Assembly: GCA_964452915.1 (NCBI GenBank)
Contig: CAYVNW010000017.1
Location: 1-52,278, forward strand
Reading direction: 5' to 3'
Source of the DNA: Colivivens sp964452915
GTDB taxonomy: Bacteria > Bacteroidota > Bacteroidia > Bacteroidales > Bacteroidaceae
DNA: 52,278 nt
Shown here: positions 1 through 9,098 of the stretch, one piece after another
How the letters are laid out: each line of letters begins with the position of its first letter
How positions within the stretch are numbered: the stretch's first letter is position 1
The notes under the pieces: model-generated
What the model was told of the DNA's origin: nothing
Databases searched by the model: none
The model's input: only the letters and a program-made list of their open reading frames with translations
Position numbers and translations under genes: made by a program

Positions 1-1230
1 TGATGCACCAAGATTGCAGGTAGCCCATTTCACGCTCAGACCGAGGTCGACATAGCCTGCACTGTCTGAATCAGCTACTGCATCATCATCCGAATTTGTG
101 GAGCCGCTAATGGAAGCAAACATTATCCCCACAACCATTATAACAGCGACCATACCACCTGCCATCCAAATCCATTTGTTTGAACGAACCTCATCGTCAG
201 ACTTTTTCTTTTGCCTCCGTTCCTTATTATTTTCCTTCCCATCATCACCAGCTCCATCATCATTGGAAAAATCATACTCCGTCTCCTCATCATCAGCCCC
301 ATCATCATTGGAAAAATCATACTGCCCATGTAACAGTCTTGCCAAATCGTTTACACTTTGGATACGCTGTTTTTTATTGGGGGCCATTGCCTGACGGATA
401 ACAGTAATTATTCTATCACTGACTCCGTGCTGCTTCAAATCGCCCCACGGGAAGCCATCGATAAATATTTCCGATGCATCAGGCGCACGATGCCCCGTCA
501 GCATCTTGAACAGCGTGCCGCCAAGGGCATAGACATCCATCGTCACCGGAAAGCCGTCGCTCTCGTGATAGTTCGCTTGTTCTATTGGCGCATAGCCTGG
601 GGTGCCGCTACCTATCGTGGTACTTGTTTCAGGTTGTCCATCATCGTCATACTGCTTCGACAAGCCGAAATCGATCAAGACAGCATCACCGTTCTTGCGA
701 AGCATGATGTTGCCGGGCTTAATGTCGAGATGCAGCATTTTGTTTTTGTGCATGAACGACACTGCGGTGCAGACCTGTCTCATGATAGTGAGACTTTCAG
801 ACTCACCAAGACCGCCCTTCGTCTCGATTGCCTTGTCAAGACTCATGCCATCTACGTATTCCATCACATAATAGGAGGTGTCGTTTGCATCGAAGCTCTC
901 AAGCACCTTCACAATGTTGGGATGATGCAGTTTGGCAAGGTTGGCGGCTTCCCGGCGGAACTTCTTCCGGTAATCATCCACCACTCCACCCTTGCTACCT
1001 TTCGTCACCGTGCTGCCCTCCCGACCATTGATTTCCTTCATGAAGAACTCTTTGATCGCCACCCGCATACTGCTTCTGAGTGTTCCCAATTCGCCTTTCA
1101 TCTCCACGCTTGCGTCGGCAAGGTAAGTGATACCGAACGAACCCTGACCGAGCGCGCGTTCGATCTTGTAGGTAAACGAGTTGCCCCGAAGCACCGTACC
1201 GGCAGGCAGGGACATATCTGTTTTGCTCAT
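1..1230 (-). CDS. Membrane Ser/Thr protein kinase, partial (C-terminus beyond the left edge)
   Basis: The reading frame stays open from ATG at 1230 to base 1, giving 410 residues of a Hanks-type kinase. Visible are the glycine loop GQGSFG, the VAIKEF lysine (K60), the catalytic loop HLDIKPGN (HLD 167-169, where HRD is usual) and DFG at 187-189. After the kinase domain comes an acidic linker with a 15-residue tandem duplication, a basic stop-transfer stretch and one membrane helix at about residues 352-372. The last residues before the edge (VDLGLSVKWATCNLGAS) match the sequence that leads into FISUMP-type extracellular domains in Bacteroidales. The likely topology is therefore a cytoplasmic kinase with an exported C-terminal domain. 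It is the last visible gene of the LytTR-FHA-kinase operon, 24 bp after the FHA gene. Substrates are unknown. Confidence 0.9.
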   Translation of the reverse strand, partial: MSKTDMSLPAGTVLRGNSFTYKIERALGQGSFGITYLADASVEMKGELGTLRSSMRVAIKEFFMKEINGREGSTVTKGSKGGVVDDYRKKFRREAANLAKLHHPNIVKVLESFDANDTSYYVMEYVDGMSLDKAIETKGGLGESESLTIMRQVCTAVSFMHKNKMLHLDIKPGNIMLRKNGDAVLIDFGLSKQYDDDGQPETSTTIGSGTPGYAPIEQANYHESDGFPVTMDVYALGGTLFKMLTGHRAPDASEIFIDGFPWGDLKQHGVSDRIITVIRQAMAPNKKQRIQSVNDLARLLHGQYDFSNDDGADDEETEYDFSNDDGAGDDGKENNKERRQKKKSDDEVRSNKWIWMAGGMVAVIMVVGIMFASISGSTNSDDDAVADSDSAGYVDLGLSVKWATCNLGAS

Positions 1231-1254
1231 ATCTTATTGCTATAATTATCAGTT

Positions 1255-2010
1255 TTACTTTTCCACATATTCACACTTACAATACGGGCAATGCATGGAG
1301 TATTGCTTCTTCAATAGCTTATAACTGATGTTGCCAAGGAACTTGCCACAATTCGGACACACATAGTTGTCTTGGAAGTCTTCGTTGAGATGATCCAGTT
1401 TGTCCGCCGTATTATCGTTCTTGAGTCCGAAGAAACTGTATATGTTACCAATGATTCCTATTCCTGTCAACACATATCCTATGGGGCCAAATAAGAAACA
1501 GCACGGCATGGCACACATTGTGAATATACCGCAACCCGTGCGTATCAGGTTTATCCGCTTCTGCCGGTCTTGTATCTGCCTGCGCTGCAGTTGCAAGCTG
1601 TTCCAGACCTCTTCAAGATGCTTTATGTTGATCTGTTCCTTTGGAGGTGGCGGCACAGTCCCCACGAGTTTGCACGCAGCGTCAATCACGGAATTTAATT
1701 CGATACGGAACATGCTCTTGCCAAGCTTCAAGGTATCGGAGATGGAAATCCGCTTTGAAATGATTTCGGTGTCATTTACCAATGTTGTATTCAATGGGTT
1801 GCTGTTACGTACAATCATGCTGCCATTTTGGTCAACCATGATTTTCGCATGAGCCTTGCCCTTGGCAGGATCACAATGACTGACGCTGTTTGGCACACAC
1901 CCAGGCGAACCGATGGCAACACTCTTTCCAATGCCATCAATTGCCACTAACAAGCGTGCCGTTCCAATCTCTCTCCCTATTAAGATTGTCTTACCTTTTA
2001 ATGAGTACAT
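1255..2010 (-). CDS. FHA-domain-like membrane protein with C-terminal zinc ribbon
   Basis: The product is 251 residues. The N-terminal 110 residues resemble an FHA fold, with a GREIG segment, a KAHAKI segment and NSNPLNTTLVND; FHA domains bind phosphothreonine. A basic, coiled-coil-prone stretch follows, then a hydrophobic pair of membrane segments. The C-terminus has two cysteine knuckles (CPNCG and CPYCKC) typical of a zinc ribbon. I chose ATG 2010, 8 bp after the LytTR stop, over an upstream in-frame start at 2070 that would overlap LytTR by 53 bp. Immediate linkage to a Ser/Thr kinase suggests it reads or anchors kinase phosphorylation. The FHA call is by motif only and less certain than the zinc ribbon. 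Confidence 0.7.
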   Translation of the reverse strand: MYSLKGKTILIGREIGTARLLVAIDGIGKSVAIGSPGCVPNSVSHCDPAKGKAHAKIMVDQNGSMIVRNSNPLNTTLVNDTEIISKRISISDTLKLGKSMFRIELNSVIDAACKLVGTVPPPPKEQINIKHLEEVWNSLQLQRRQIQDRQKRINLIRTGCGIFTMCAMPCCFLFGPIGYVLTGIGIIGNIYSFFGLKNDNTADKLDHLNEDFQDNYVCPNCGKFLGNISYKLLKKQYSMHCPYCKCEYVEK

Positions 2011-2017
2011 CTTCAAA

Positions 2018-2428
2018 CTAAGCCTCAAGATTTTTTGTTGTATCAGCAGTTTCATCAGCCGTATACCCACTCGCTACAAACATGTCGCGCAGGGTTTTGA
2101 GTGCTTCTTTGGAAATACTGATTTGATACTCAAAATTCCCCCCGTCACTCAAAATCAATTTCTGACGCACAATGGCAATCTGATACACATAGGTTAAGTT
2201 GATGATATAACGCTTGCCGACCCTGGCAAACTTATTCGCCGACTCTTGGAGTTTATTACTAAGACAGTTCTGCATCTGAGCCAAGTTCATGCATACCGTA
2301 CCCTTTACTTTGTTACTAAGTACGATGTTCGTATAATTTCCATCCGCCTCAAAATATACAATTTTCGAGATATCAATTCTGAAGAATTCATCGCGCGAAT
2401 TAAGATATAGATACTTTATCCTGTTCAT
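2018..2428 (-). CDS. Stand-alone LytTR-type DNA-binding regulator
   Basis: The product is 136 residues and consists almost entirely of a LytTR domain: IVYFEADGNYTNIVL near residues 23-37, then FARVGKRYIINLTYV around 68-82. Such domains bind direct repeats near promoters. No receiver or sensor domain is present, so it is not a canonical response regulator. Input could come from the kinase/FHA genes transcribed with it, which is inference. It is the first gene of the operon and has an unusually long leader of about 310 nt. The C-terminal 20 residues are polar and look disordered. Confidence 0.85.
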   Translation of the reverse strand: MNRIKYLYLNSRDEFFRIDISKIVYFEADGNYTNIVLSNKVKGTVCMNLAQMQNCLSNKLQESANKFARVGKRYIINLTYVYQIAIVRQKLILSDGGNFEYQISISKEALKTLRDMFVASGYTADETADTTKNLEA

Positions 2429-2744
2429 GAATAAATATTGGTTATATTAAAAAAGATTGTTTTATAATCATGTCGCACTGACACATAGGGAGAATGAACA
2501 TACCTTGCCTCTTTCGTTTTGAAGTGACAGGACACGACAACAGCGCACAATCCCCGTGTGGAGACCGTGCGTACTTATTATATATATATAAGGTGTGGAA
2601 GGAAGCTATACGTGTAAACAAGCCGGAGAAGCCACCATCAGGTTTACCCCCCCCCTAACACTCTCGGGCTATTTGTTTTTACATAAAAGGAATGATCCAC
2701 AAGTTTCATCGGTGTGTACATTCTGTTACATATTTTGTTTATTG
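2429..2744 (-). other. Long leader of the LytTR operon with simple-sequence tracts
   Basis: No gene is apparent. The region lies between the predicted promoter and the LytTR start. It contains a run of nine C at 2647-2655 and an AT-alternating, self-complementary tract around 2575-2595. It also contains a possible hairpin with arms GCGCAC and GTGCGT near 2543-2573. No known riboswitch consensus was recognised. Confidence 0.4.
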
Positions 2745-2774
2745 CAAAGTTAGTAATTTGTTTGTAATCGACAA
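2745..2774 (-). promoter_or_regulatory. Predicted Bacteroidetes promoter of the LytTR-FHA-kinase operon
   Basis: On the minus strand the -7 box TAACTTTG (2745-2752) matches TAnnTTTG. A TTG (2772-2774) lies 19 bp upstream, as expected for the -33 element. The predicted start is near 2738. Confidence 0.55.
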
Positions 2775-2921
2775 TCATTATCTTACGAATTTATTGATAA
2801 AATTATTATCAGCAAGCATTGCAACGTCATTTTCCTATCACTTAAGAGCAAGAATGCCATGAAAATGACTGTTTTGGGGAAGACGTGGCTGGGGGAGATC
2901 TGCTATACAGCCCCTTTTATT

Positions 2922-4379
2922 TCACTCAGAGGTTGGTTCGTGACGCACTATTTTCCAGCCAATTGCAGCAATTATAATGCTCATGACCGGACTGATGATG
3001 TTGAAGAAACAATAAGGCAAGTATGTAAGAGTCGGTACGCCAAGAACCGTGCTTTGAGTCATTCCACATGTATTCCAAGGCACAAGCACGGAAGTAACGG
3101 TAGATGAGTCTTCGACCGAACGTGAAAGGAGGCGCGGCTCATATCCTTTTTTCTTATAAATGTCTCTGAACATATCCGCCGTGATTATAATCGAAACATA
3201 TTGGTCGCACAAAAGAATATTATTCATTATTCCTGCCACAACTGTTGAGGCAACAAGACTTGTGGTTCCACTAATTACTCTTACCAACAATGACGTTAGC
3301 GAATGTATCATACGGCTCGCAACCATAACACCGCCAAAACACATGGCACAAAGTATGAGCCAAACTGTATTGAGCATACCGGCCATCCCCGTGGTGCTGA
3401 CAAGATTGTCAACCGCAGTGCTGCCTGTCTCAACGTTAGTCGACGAGAAGTAAGTAATCATAAGTCCCTTGATCATGCCCAGTGCGTCTGAACCACCTGT
3501 ATCTCCGCCGACAGACAGCAATATATCAGGTTGCATAATCATCGCCATAATACCGGCCAAAATAGCGGATACAAACAACACAATCAACGAAGGCAAACGC
3601 TGTGCAATCATCAATGCAGTTAAAACAGGTACAACGAAAGTCCACAACGACAAGTTGAACGCATGTTCCAACCCTTCTGTATACTCAGCGATATGTATAT
3701 TGCCCGATGTGTCCATAAAGAAACCGGCAATGAAAAAGACAATCAATGTAAGAATGAGCGAAGGGATAGTCGTTCGAAACAAGTTTTTAATATGCGTAAA
3801 CAGATTAACGCCCGAACATGTCGAAGCAAGTACGGTGGTATCACTCAATGGCGACACCTTATCGCCGAAATAAGCACCGGATATTATAGCACCTGCCGAC
3901 CAATACTCTGGTATTCCCAACGCTGTTCCTATGCCTATCAACGCAACACCTATAGTAGCAACGGTTGTCCACGAGGAGCCGGTCATCACCGATACTATAG
4001 CACAAATGACGCATGTACTGACAAGGAAGAACGTAGGCGACATGATCTGCACTCCATAATATATTAATGTAGGGACAATGCCGCTTATCATCCACGATGC
4101 CGACATCATGCCGATAAGAAGCAAGATAATCAAGGATACCGCAGAATTGGCAGTAGTCCTGATTATTCCTTTTTCCAGTTCCTTCCATGGAGTTTTGTAC
4201 TTCCACATTACAATGCATACACAAACCGCCGTTGAAATAAGCAATGCGACTTGTGTGCCTCCGCCTAATGCGTCATTACCAAAAAGAGTAATGACCAGCA
4301 CCATCATACCTGCCAAGACAAGTATTGGGACACTTGCCATCAACAGATGTGGAGTTTTTACTGTCTCTTCCTTATTCAT
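2922..4379 (-). CDS. nhaC: NhaC-family Na+/H+ antiporter
   Basis: The product is 485 residues and hydrophobic throughout, with about 11-12 membrane segments. Conserved NhaC-type motifs include TGSSWTTVATIG, ISGAYFGDKVSPLSDTT and VPWNTCGMTQSTVLG. The family exchanges cytoplasmic Na+ for protons, and some members exchange organic acids. An alternative TTG start at 4385 abuts the upstream stop; ATG at 4379 is preferred. It sits 6 bp after the S41-like lipoprotein gene and is probably co-transcribed with the C10 protease. A functional connection between antiporter and protease is not evident from the sequence. Confidence 0.88.
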   Translation of the reverse strand: MNKEETVKTPHLLMASVPILVLAGMMVLVITLFGNDALGGGTQVALLISTAVCVCIVMWKYKTPWKELEKGIIRTTANSAVSLIILLLIGMMSASWMISGIVPTLIYYGVQIMSPTFFLVSTCVICAIVSVMTGSSWTTVATIGVALIGIGTALGIPEYWSAGAIISGAYFGDKVSPLSDTTVLASTCSGVNLFTHIKNLFRTTIPSLILTLIVFFIAGFFMDTSGNIHIAEYTEGLEHAFNLSLWTFVVPVLTALMIAQRLPSLIVLFVSAILAGIMAMIMQPDILLSVGGDTGGSDALGMIKGLMITYFSSTNVETGSTAVDNLVSTTGMAGMLNTVWLILCAMCFGGVMVASRMIHSLTSLLVRVISGTTSLVASTVVAGIMNNILLCDQYVSIIITADMFRDIYKKKGYEPRLLSRSVEDSSTVTSVLVPWNTCGMTQSTVLGVPTLTYLPYCFFNIISPVMSIIIAAIGWKIVRHEPTSE

Positions 4380-4385
4380 AAACAA

Positions 4386-5615
4386 TTAATAAGCTGTCAA
4401 AATAGTGTTCAGCACAACCTCATATATATTTCCATACGGATAGAGGTTGACATAATTGAGTTCGTCCACGACTGAGTCGGGAGTAATGCCGGAAGCGTAG
4501 TCGCATTCTCCTGCATAGTTTTCCACATACGCCACAGCCGGATAGACAGTGTAATAATATGGAGTTGAGATTGCCTGCAACATCACATTTTGCCCTGCTG
4601 TCTTTGTTCCAATGATTGTCATGTCGGTTTGTCCGAGTGACTTCAACCCATAAATAAGCCATTCCGCCGCACCTTGCGTATTGCCGCCTGTTATAAAAAA
4701 CAATGGAATATTGCTTCCTTGCGTAATGGTATACGGAGTGTCGTTTGCTGACTTGTTGGAGTTCCAAGCGGTTTGCAAGAAGGTTCCGCTGACGTTGCTG
4801 ACAAGTTGGGCTATTTCCCGGGCGCATTCTATCGTCCCCTGGTTACACAGTCTCAAGTCAAAAACGATTTCACTCGGTTCTCTATCGATAAGCGAGGTTA
4901 GCGACGCTACAATAGCTTCAGTATCGTCCATATTTGATAAAAGGATATATCCAACATCATTCGCGACAATCTTACTTATTAATACTGCGTCTACACTTAC
5001 TTTCTCAGATTGTTCAATAGTGAGGGTATCAATTGACGACCAATAATACAAGGCTTCTTCTGTGTCAACATCCAATTTATTGACAACCAACGTACGGGAA
5101 CGCCCATTAACCAGTTGCGACGTAATTGATGACGACACATTATTATTATCTATACGGGCAATGAAGTCATTCCTTTCCAATCCACATCTTTCCGCCGGTG
5201 AATTAGGGTACACCGTAATGACACGTGCATACAGTCTTGTCGTTTCGCCTGTAGGGTCGGTCATCAGAACAAAATCAATGCCATAAGAGTCGGCATGATT
5301 AAAGTAGCCACACGGGTTTCCATCGCTTGTAACAGTGTCGATCAAGCAATACGACCACTTGTCGCCCGGTCCCAATGCCGTCAGTTTTTGTATGAAAGTA
5401 GTAGGAGAATCAAAATAACTCTTCCAAGCCAAGTCCTTTATGCTGTCATTCCACAAATACCATTCCGACATGACATCCTGCATCCAATGGCATGCAGCCG
5501 TTTTCTCTTCATACTCGTATGTACGGTCCTCACCACACGATATGAATGAGTTTACCAACAAACAGGTGGCTACCAAACCACCTGCTTGCGCTTTAATTAT
5601 TTTGGATATATTCAT
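4386..5615 (-). CDS. S41-family peptidase-like lipoprotein, probably catalytically inactive
   Basis: The product is 409 residues. A signal peptide ends in the lipobox SFISC with C27 as lipidation site. A PDZ-like segment follows at about 125-180 (YPNSPAERCGLERND), then the S41 tail-specific protease fold. In E. coli Prc the dyad is Ser in SASE and Lys in TFGKG. The aligned stretches here read TQGAAE (Gly315 replacing Ser) and TAGQN (Gln342 replacing Lys). Both catalytic residues are therefore lost while the scaffold is kept. The start overlaps the end of the C10 protease gene by 23 bp, so translation is probably coupled. It may bind peptides or regulate the protease; that role is inference. 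Confidence 0.82.
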   Translation of the reverse strand: MNISKIIKAQAGGLVATCLLVNSFISCGEDRTYEYEEKTAACHWMQDVMSEWYLWNDSIKDLAWKSYFDSPTTFIQKLTALGPGDKWSYCLIDTVTSDGNPCGYFNHADSYGIDFVLMTDPTGETTRLYARVITVYPNSPAERCGLERNDFIARIDNNNVSSSITSQLVNGRSRTLVVNKLDVDTEEALYYWSSIDTLTIEQSEKVSVDAVLISKIVANDVGYILLSNMDDTEAIVASLTSLIDREPSEIVFDLRLCNQGTIECAREIAQLVSNVSGTFLQTAWNSNKSANDTPYTITQGSNIPLFFITGGNTQGAAEWLIYGLKSLGQTDMTIIGTKTAGQNVMLQAISTPYYYTVYPAVAYVENYAGECDYASGITPDSVVDELNYVNLYPYGNIYEVVLNTILTAY

Positions 5616-8600
5616 ATATCTTCAAGACATCCTGGGTATCAACCATTCCGTCACCATTAACATCAGCCTTGACGTCTCCCTCAGATGCGCCACCTGTTGA
5701 CTCTTGTATATATTCATATACCTTCAACACATCTTGAGTATCAACCGAACCGTCACCGTTAACATCCTCACGGAGTGATGCGGTATACTTTGTAAGTGTC
5801 AAAGTGAAATTGTCAACCTTATAGAAATAGCCGGCTTTAACACCAATCTCGAGTTCTCCCGTCTCATCCACGTATATGTCGTTGATGACTGCCTTTGTGA
5901 GATAGTGACTGCCTAAATCACTTGCATCTACAGTGACAGTTGAGTCACCGGCAAACACAGAGATCTGATGACCTTCAGTAGAGCCGACCATTGCTGTCAG
6001 TCTGTAATAGCCTGGATAGAGCCCGTGTACAGTCTGGCTTACACCGGAACCGGTATTGCCGGTTTGTGAATCGAGCAGGTAATATGTTCCATCTGCATTG
6101 ACACTCTTATATTGTAATGACGTTGCATTGTAAACCTTACCATCAGTTGTCCAACCATTAGTATTGCCTTCCTCGAATGATGGGTTAACTATGAATGACG
6201 TGCAATCAAGGTCCATATCCGGATTTATGGCAGAAGCGATGTAATTGGTAACGGCCGAATCAATGGACAGATATAATACACTTACCTCAGAATTCGACAT
6301 TGTTTGTCCAGAGAATGCTGTCTCCCCTGCCTCAATACGTGTTTTCAATTCGTTTGTTGAAGCTGCAGCAGTATAATCTTCATATTCATTTATTGCCTGA
6401 TAAGCAGACTCTATGCTCTTTGCTAAAATCAAGTAAGTCGGATCATGTGCCAACATTGCATAAGCACGGAATGTCTTTTTCACATTCGTGGCATAGAAAT
6501 AGCCTCGCAACGCCTCCACAACTGTACCCTCATCGACAAAATCAATCCACTGAGGGTCAGCATCATTTATCTGCATTGCACCGCTTGGCGTTGTTGTATT
6601 CACATAAGTACCTACCACAGCCGTATCAGCATTAGTCTGAATACCACTCTTTACATTCACGTTCACGCCGGTGAGTTGTTGTACAGCTGAACTCGACGGC
6701 ATCACCTCATAAGTATGCCCAGCCTGAAGTGTCGTCACATTAGTAGTTTTGCCGTTTATACCGGCTGAAGTGTGTGAATCTATTTGACGTGCGACTATAC
6801 CGGTCGCAACCACTGCATCAAAAGGCACAGTGATGAAACCCCATTTATCCGCCGGCTGATTTATATTAAGCGTTGCTGCCTCTGCTCTGAAGTCCGACAA
6901 CGGCTGGAAGTCATATCCGGGAACAAGCGATAGCTGGGCACATACCCCACCTTTAATATAGTTATAGCCCGATGACGGATTTGCATTCTCATTCAAATAA
7001 TATAATGCATTCGGATTATTAGGCGGCACCGGAAGGTCGGATATCTTATCCACCTCCGTCAAGTCGTAACTTGTAGCCTGCTTGTATGCTGTTTTCTTTG
7101 CCAAAGTGGTAAACGCGTTCACGTCCCATGTACCAGTAAGTTTCAAACATCCATTTTCATAACCTGCCGCAACCAAATTGCTGCCTTTAAGGACAAACCG
7201 GATAATGGTGTCAGATGCCTCTTCCTTATGAAGGACATCACTTACATGCAACCCGTCAATTGTGTCCTTCATGATTCCGTAATAGAGGTTCCCGACTGAG
7301 ATCGGACACGCACTTGTTGACGTTATCGAATACGACAATGTTGCCTTTCCGCCTTTAGCTATCTCAGCCTTGGAGGTCTTATAACCAACAAAGTTGAAAG
7401 TCTTCCCGTCATCTGTACTCTCATAAATCAGCATTCGTGGAGAACCCTCAAAACCAGTGGTACCCTTATCCTGCAATTCAACGAACCCTGTTGCTTTGCT
7501 ATTGTACACCACTTTGTAGCTCTCTCCGTTGTGAATCTCTGTATCTGTACTTCCATCCACGCTCATACTCTTAAGATATAGCTGACTTTCAGGAACGACA
7601 GTCTCAACCTTCAATGTAGCCAGAACATTCAAACTGCCATCTGTTACTGTTATATACCATGTACCTTCAGTTGTTGGCTTAGCCGACATAGTAAATCTTA
7701 CAGCCTCACCAGTATTAGGAATGACAGTTTCGGTATCTTTACTCTTTGCAGAAGACAAGTTACCTGGCTTCGAGGTTGTTGTACCGGCAAAAAGATATAT
7801 GCCGTTTGAATAGTCAAGAGTTCCATTGTTTTTTACTTCAAACGTGAACTCATTGGAACGGTTCATATATACAGTTGCATGTGATATGAACTCCGCTGAA
7901 AGGTTTTGTTTTTTAGGATACACACCTGTAACACATTCCTGCCAGGAGTTGTTGAATCCCCAGTTAGGATCCTTACCTCTTGCCACTGTATAGTAGCCAT
8001 CCGACTGTCCTCCCCATCCCATATTAATATGGAAATAGCCGGTTGAAGCCTGATAGCCATCAACAACAACGGCATGCCCGTCACCGCCTGAACTGACACC
8101 GCTGTACAGGACCGGACGTTGTTTTATAAGTTCATTGTAAAGGAGTGTTGCCCACGCATCATCGGAATAGTTATTATAATCCTGTCCCCAGTCCTTATTG
8201 TTCTCTGTTCCGCCATTCAAGTTAAATGAATTGCTGAATACTGCGCGACAATTGTCATTGTAGCCGGCAGTGCTTGAGCCATAAGTCAAGCCGGCCCCAC
8301 CACCGACAAAGGCGACAAGTGTAGCGACAGCGTCAGTGTACTCACTTGGTTCCGAGCCATAATATTGTTCACGCATCAAGTCCCACTTCATTTTGGTTCC
8401 TTTAGGGAATGCAGTCGTTGCATTGGCCTCGCTTCCGTAAGTATAACTGCTCGTACTGCCTAATGTCGCTGTAGGCAGATCCTTTCTCCAATAATACAAT
8501 ATCTGCGAAGCGGCTGTAGCCACACATCCGGTAGCACTTCTTCCACCGGCTTTCAATGTAGGGCACTTATCATTATACGGGCTACTTTGATGCCAATGTG

Positions 8601-9054
8601 TTTTGAGTAATGGAGCTATGTCTACACGATTGGCAGCCGCACTTACTAAAGGAGCGGTTCTTCTTGGCGCATTAGCCGCCTGTGCTGATTCCACCAAATC
8701 ACCATAATACTCCAGATACCATGAAAGGAACGGAGGCAAATTATTCTCATCGAAGTCACCGGTTTCCGTATATCCTAATACTTCCGGCAAAGCATCATCC
8801 CCACTTACTATAACAAAGCCAAGTCCTTTTCCACGGCTGAATATATAATAAGGTGCAGACGCAGACACTTTCGCAGAAAGTCGCACTCCTTTACTGTTTT
8901 TTCTGACAGCCTTCTTCACCAATGAAGGGGCTGACGTATTGTTTGGCATAAAGTTCTGTGCCAACTGCTGAGCCTTCTCTAAATCGATTGGATCAGCAAA
9001 CAAAGTTGTTGTACACAATAATGTGACACAAACGGATGCAATTATTTTCTTCAT
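5593..9054 (-). CDS. Secreted C10-family cysteine protease (interpain/SpeB type) with C-terminal dockerin-like repeats
   Basis: The product is 1153 residues. A signal peptide (cleavage near LFA/DP, residue 20) precedes an inhibitory prodomain with YYIFSRGKGLGFVIVSGDD (69-87). The catalytic domain shows Cys177 in ATGCVATAASQ, His327 in GHAVVVDGY, and the HINMGWGG segment of C10 peptidases such as interpain A and SpeB. Residues of about 380-1080 form beta-rich accessory domains, including a carbohydrate-binding-like module near 965-1085. The C-terminal 60 residues carry two calcium-loop repeats, DVNGDGSVDTQDVLKVYEYI and DVNGDGMVDTQDVLKIYEYI, as in type I dockerins. C10 proteases degrade host proteins. 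A promoter is not clear in the 44 bp after lepA. Confidence 0.93.
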   Translation of the reverse strand: MKKIIASVCVTLLCTTTLFADPIDLEKAQQLAQNFMPNNTSAPSLVKKAVRKNSKGVRLSAKVSASAPYYIFSRGKGLGFVIVSGDDALPEVLGYTETGDFDENNLPPFLSWYLEYYGDLVESAQAANAPRRTAPLVSAAANRVDIAPLLKTHWHQSSPYNDKCPTLKAGGRSATGCVATAASQILYYWRKDLPTATLGSTSSYTYGSEANATTAFPKGTKMKWDLMREQYYGSEPSEYTDAVATLVAFVGGGAGLTYGSSTAGYNDNCRAVFSNSFNLNGGTENNKDWGQDYNNYSDDAWATLLYNELIKQRPVLYSGVSSGGDGHAVVVDGYQASTGYFHINMGWGGQSDGYYTVARGKDPNWGFNNSWQECVTGVYPKKQNLSAEFISHATVYMNRSNEFTFEVKNNGTLDYSNGIYLFAGTTTSKPGNLSSAKSKDTETVIPNTGEAVRFTMSAKPTTEGTWYITVTDGSLNVLATLKVETVVPESQLYLKSMSVDGSTDTEIHNGESYKVVYNSKATGFVELQDKGTTGFEGSPRMLIYESTDDGKTFNFVGYKTSKAEIAKGGKATLSYSITSTSACPISVGNLYYGIMKDTIDGLHVSDVLHKEEASDTIIRFVLKGSNLVAAGYENGCLKLTGTWDVNAFTTLAKKTAYKQATSYDLTEVDKISDLPVPPNNPNALYYLNENANPSSGYNYIKGGVCAQLSLVPGYDFQPLSDFRAEAATLNINQPADKWGFITVPFDAVVATGIVARQIDSHTSAGINGKTTNVTTLQAGHTYEVMPSSSAVQQLTGVNVNVKSGIQTNADTAVVGTYVNTTTPSGAMQINDADPQWIDFVDEGTVVEALRGYFYATNVKKTFRAYAMLAHDPTYLILAKSIESAYQAINEYEDYTAAASTNELKTRIEAGETAFSGQTMSNSEVSVLYLSIDSAVTNYIASAINPDMDLDCTSFIVNPSFEEGNTNGWTTDGKVYNATSLQYKSVNADGTYYLLDSQTGNTGSGVSQTVHGLYPGYYRLTAMVGSTEGHQISVFAGDSTVTVDASDLGSHYLTKAVINDIYVDETGELEIGVKAGYFYKVDNFTLTLTKYTASLREDVNGDGSVDTQDVLKVYEYIQESTGGASEGDVKADVNGDGMVDTQDVLKIYEYIQNN

Positions 9055-9098
9055 TACGTATTTGATATTAATTATTCAAAGATTATTATATTTCGGAT

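Noticed and set aside
98..1245. Plus-strand open frames of up to 295 codons at the left end
   Set aside because: They are antisense to the kinase, whose conserved motifs lie on the minus strand in one continuous frame from 1230 to 1.
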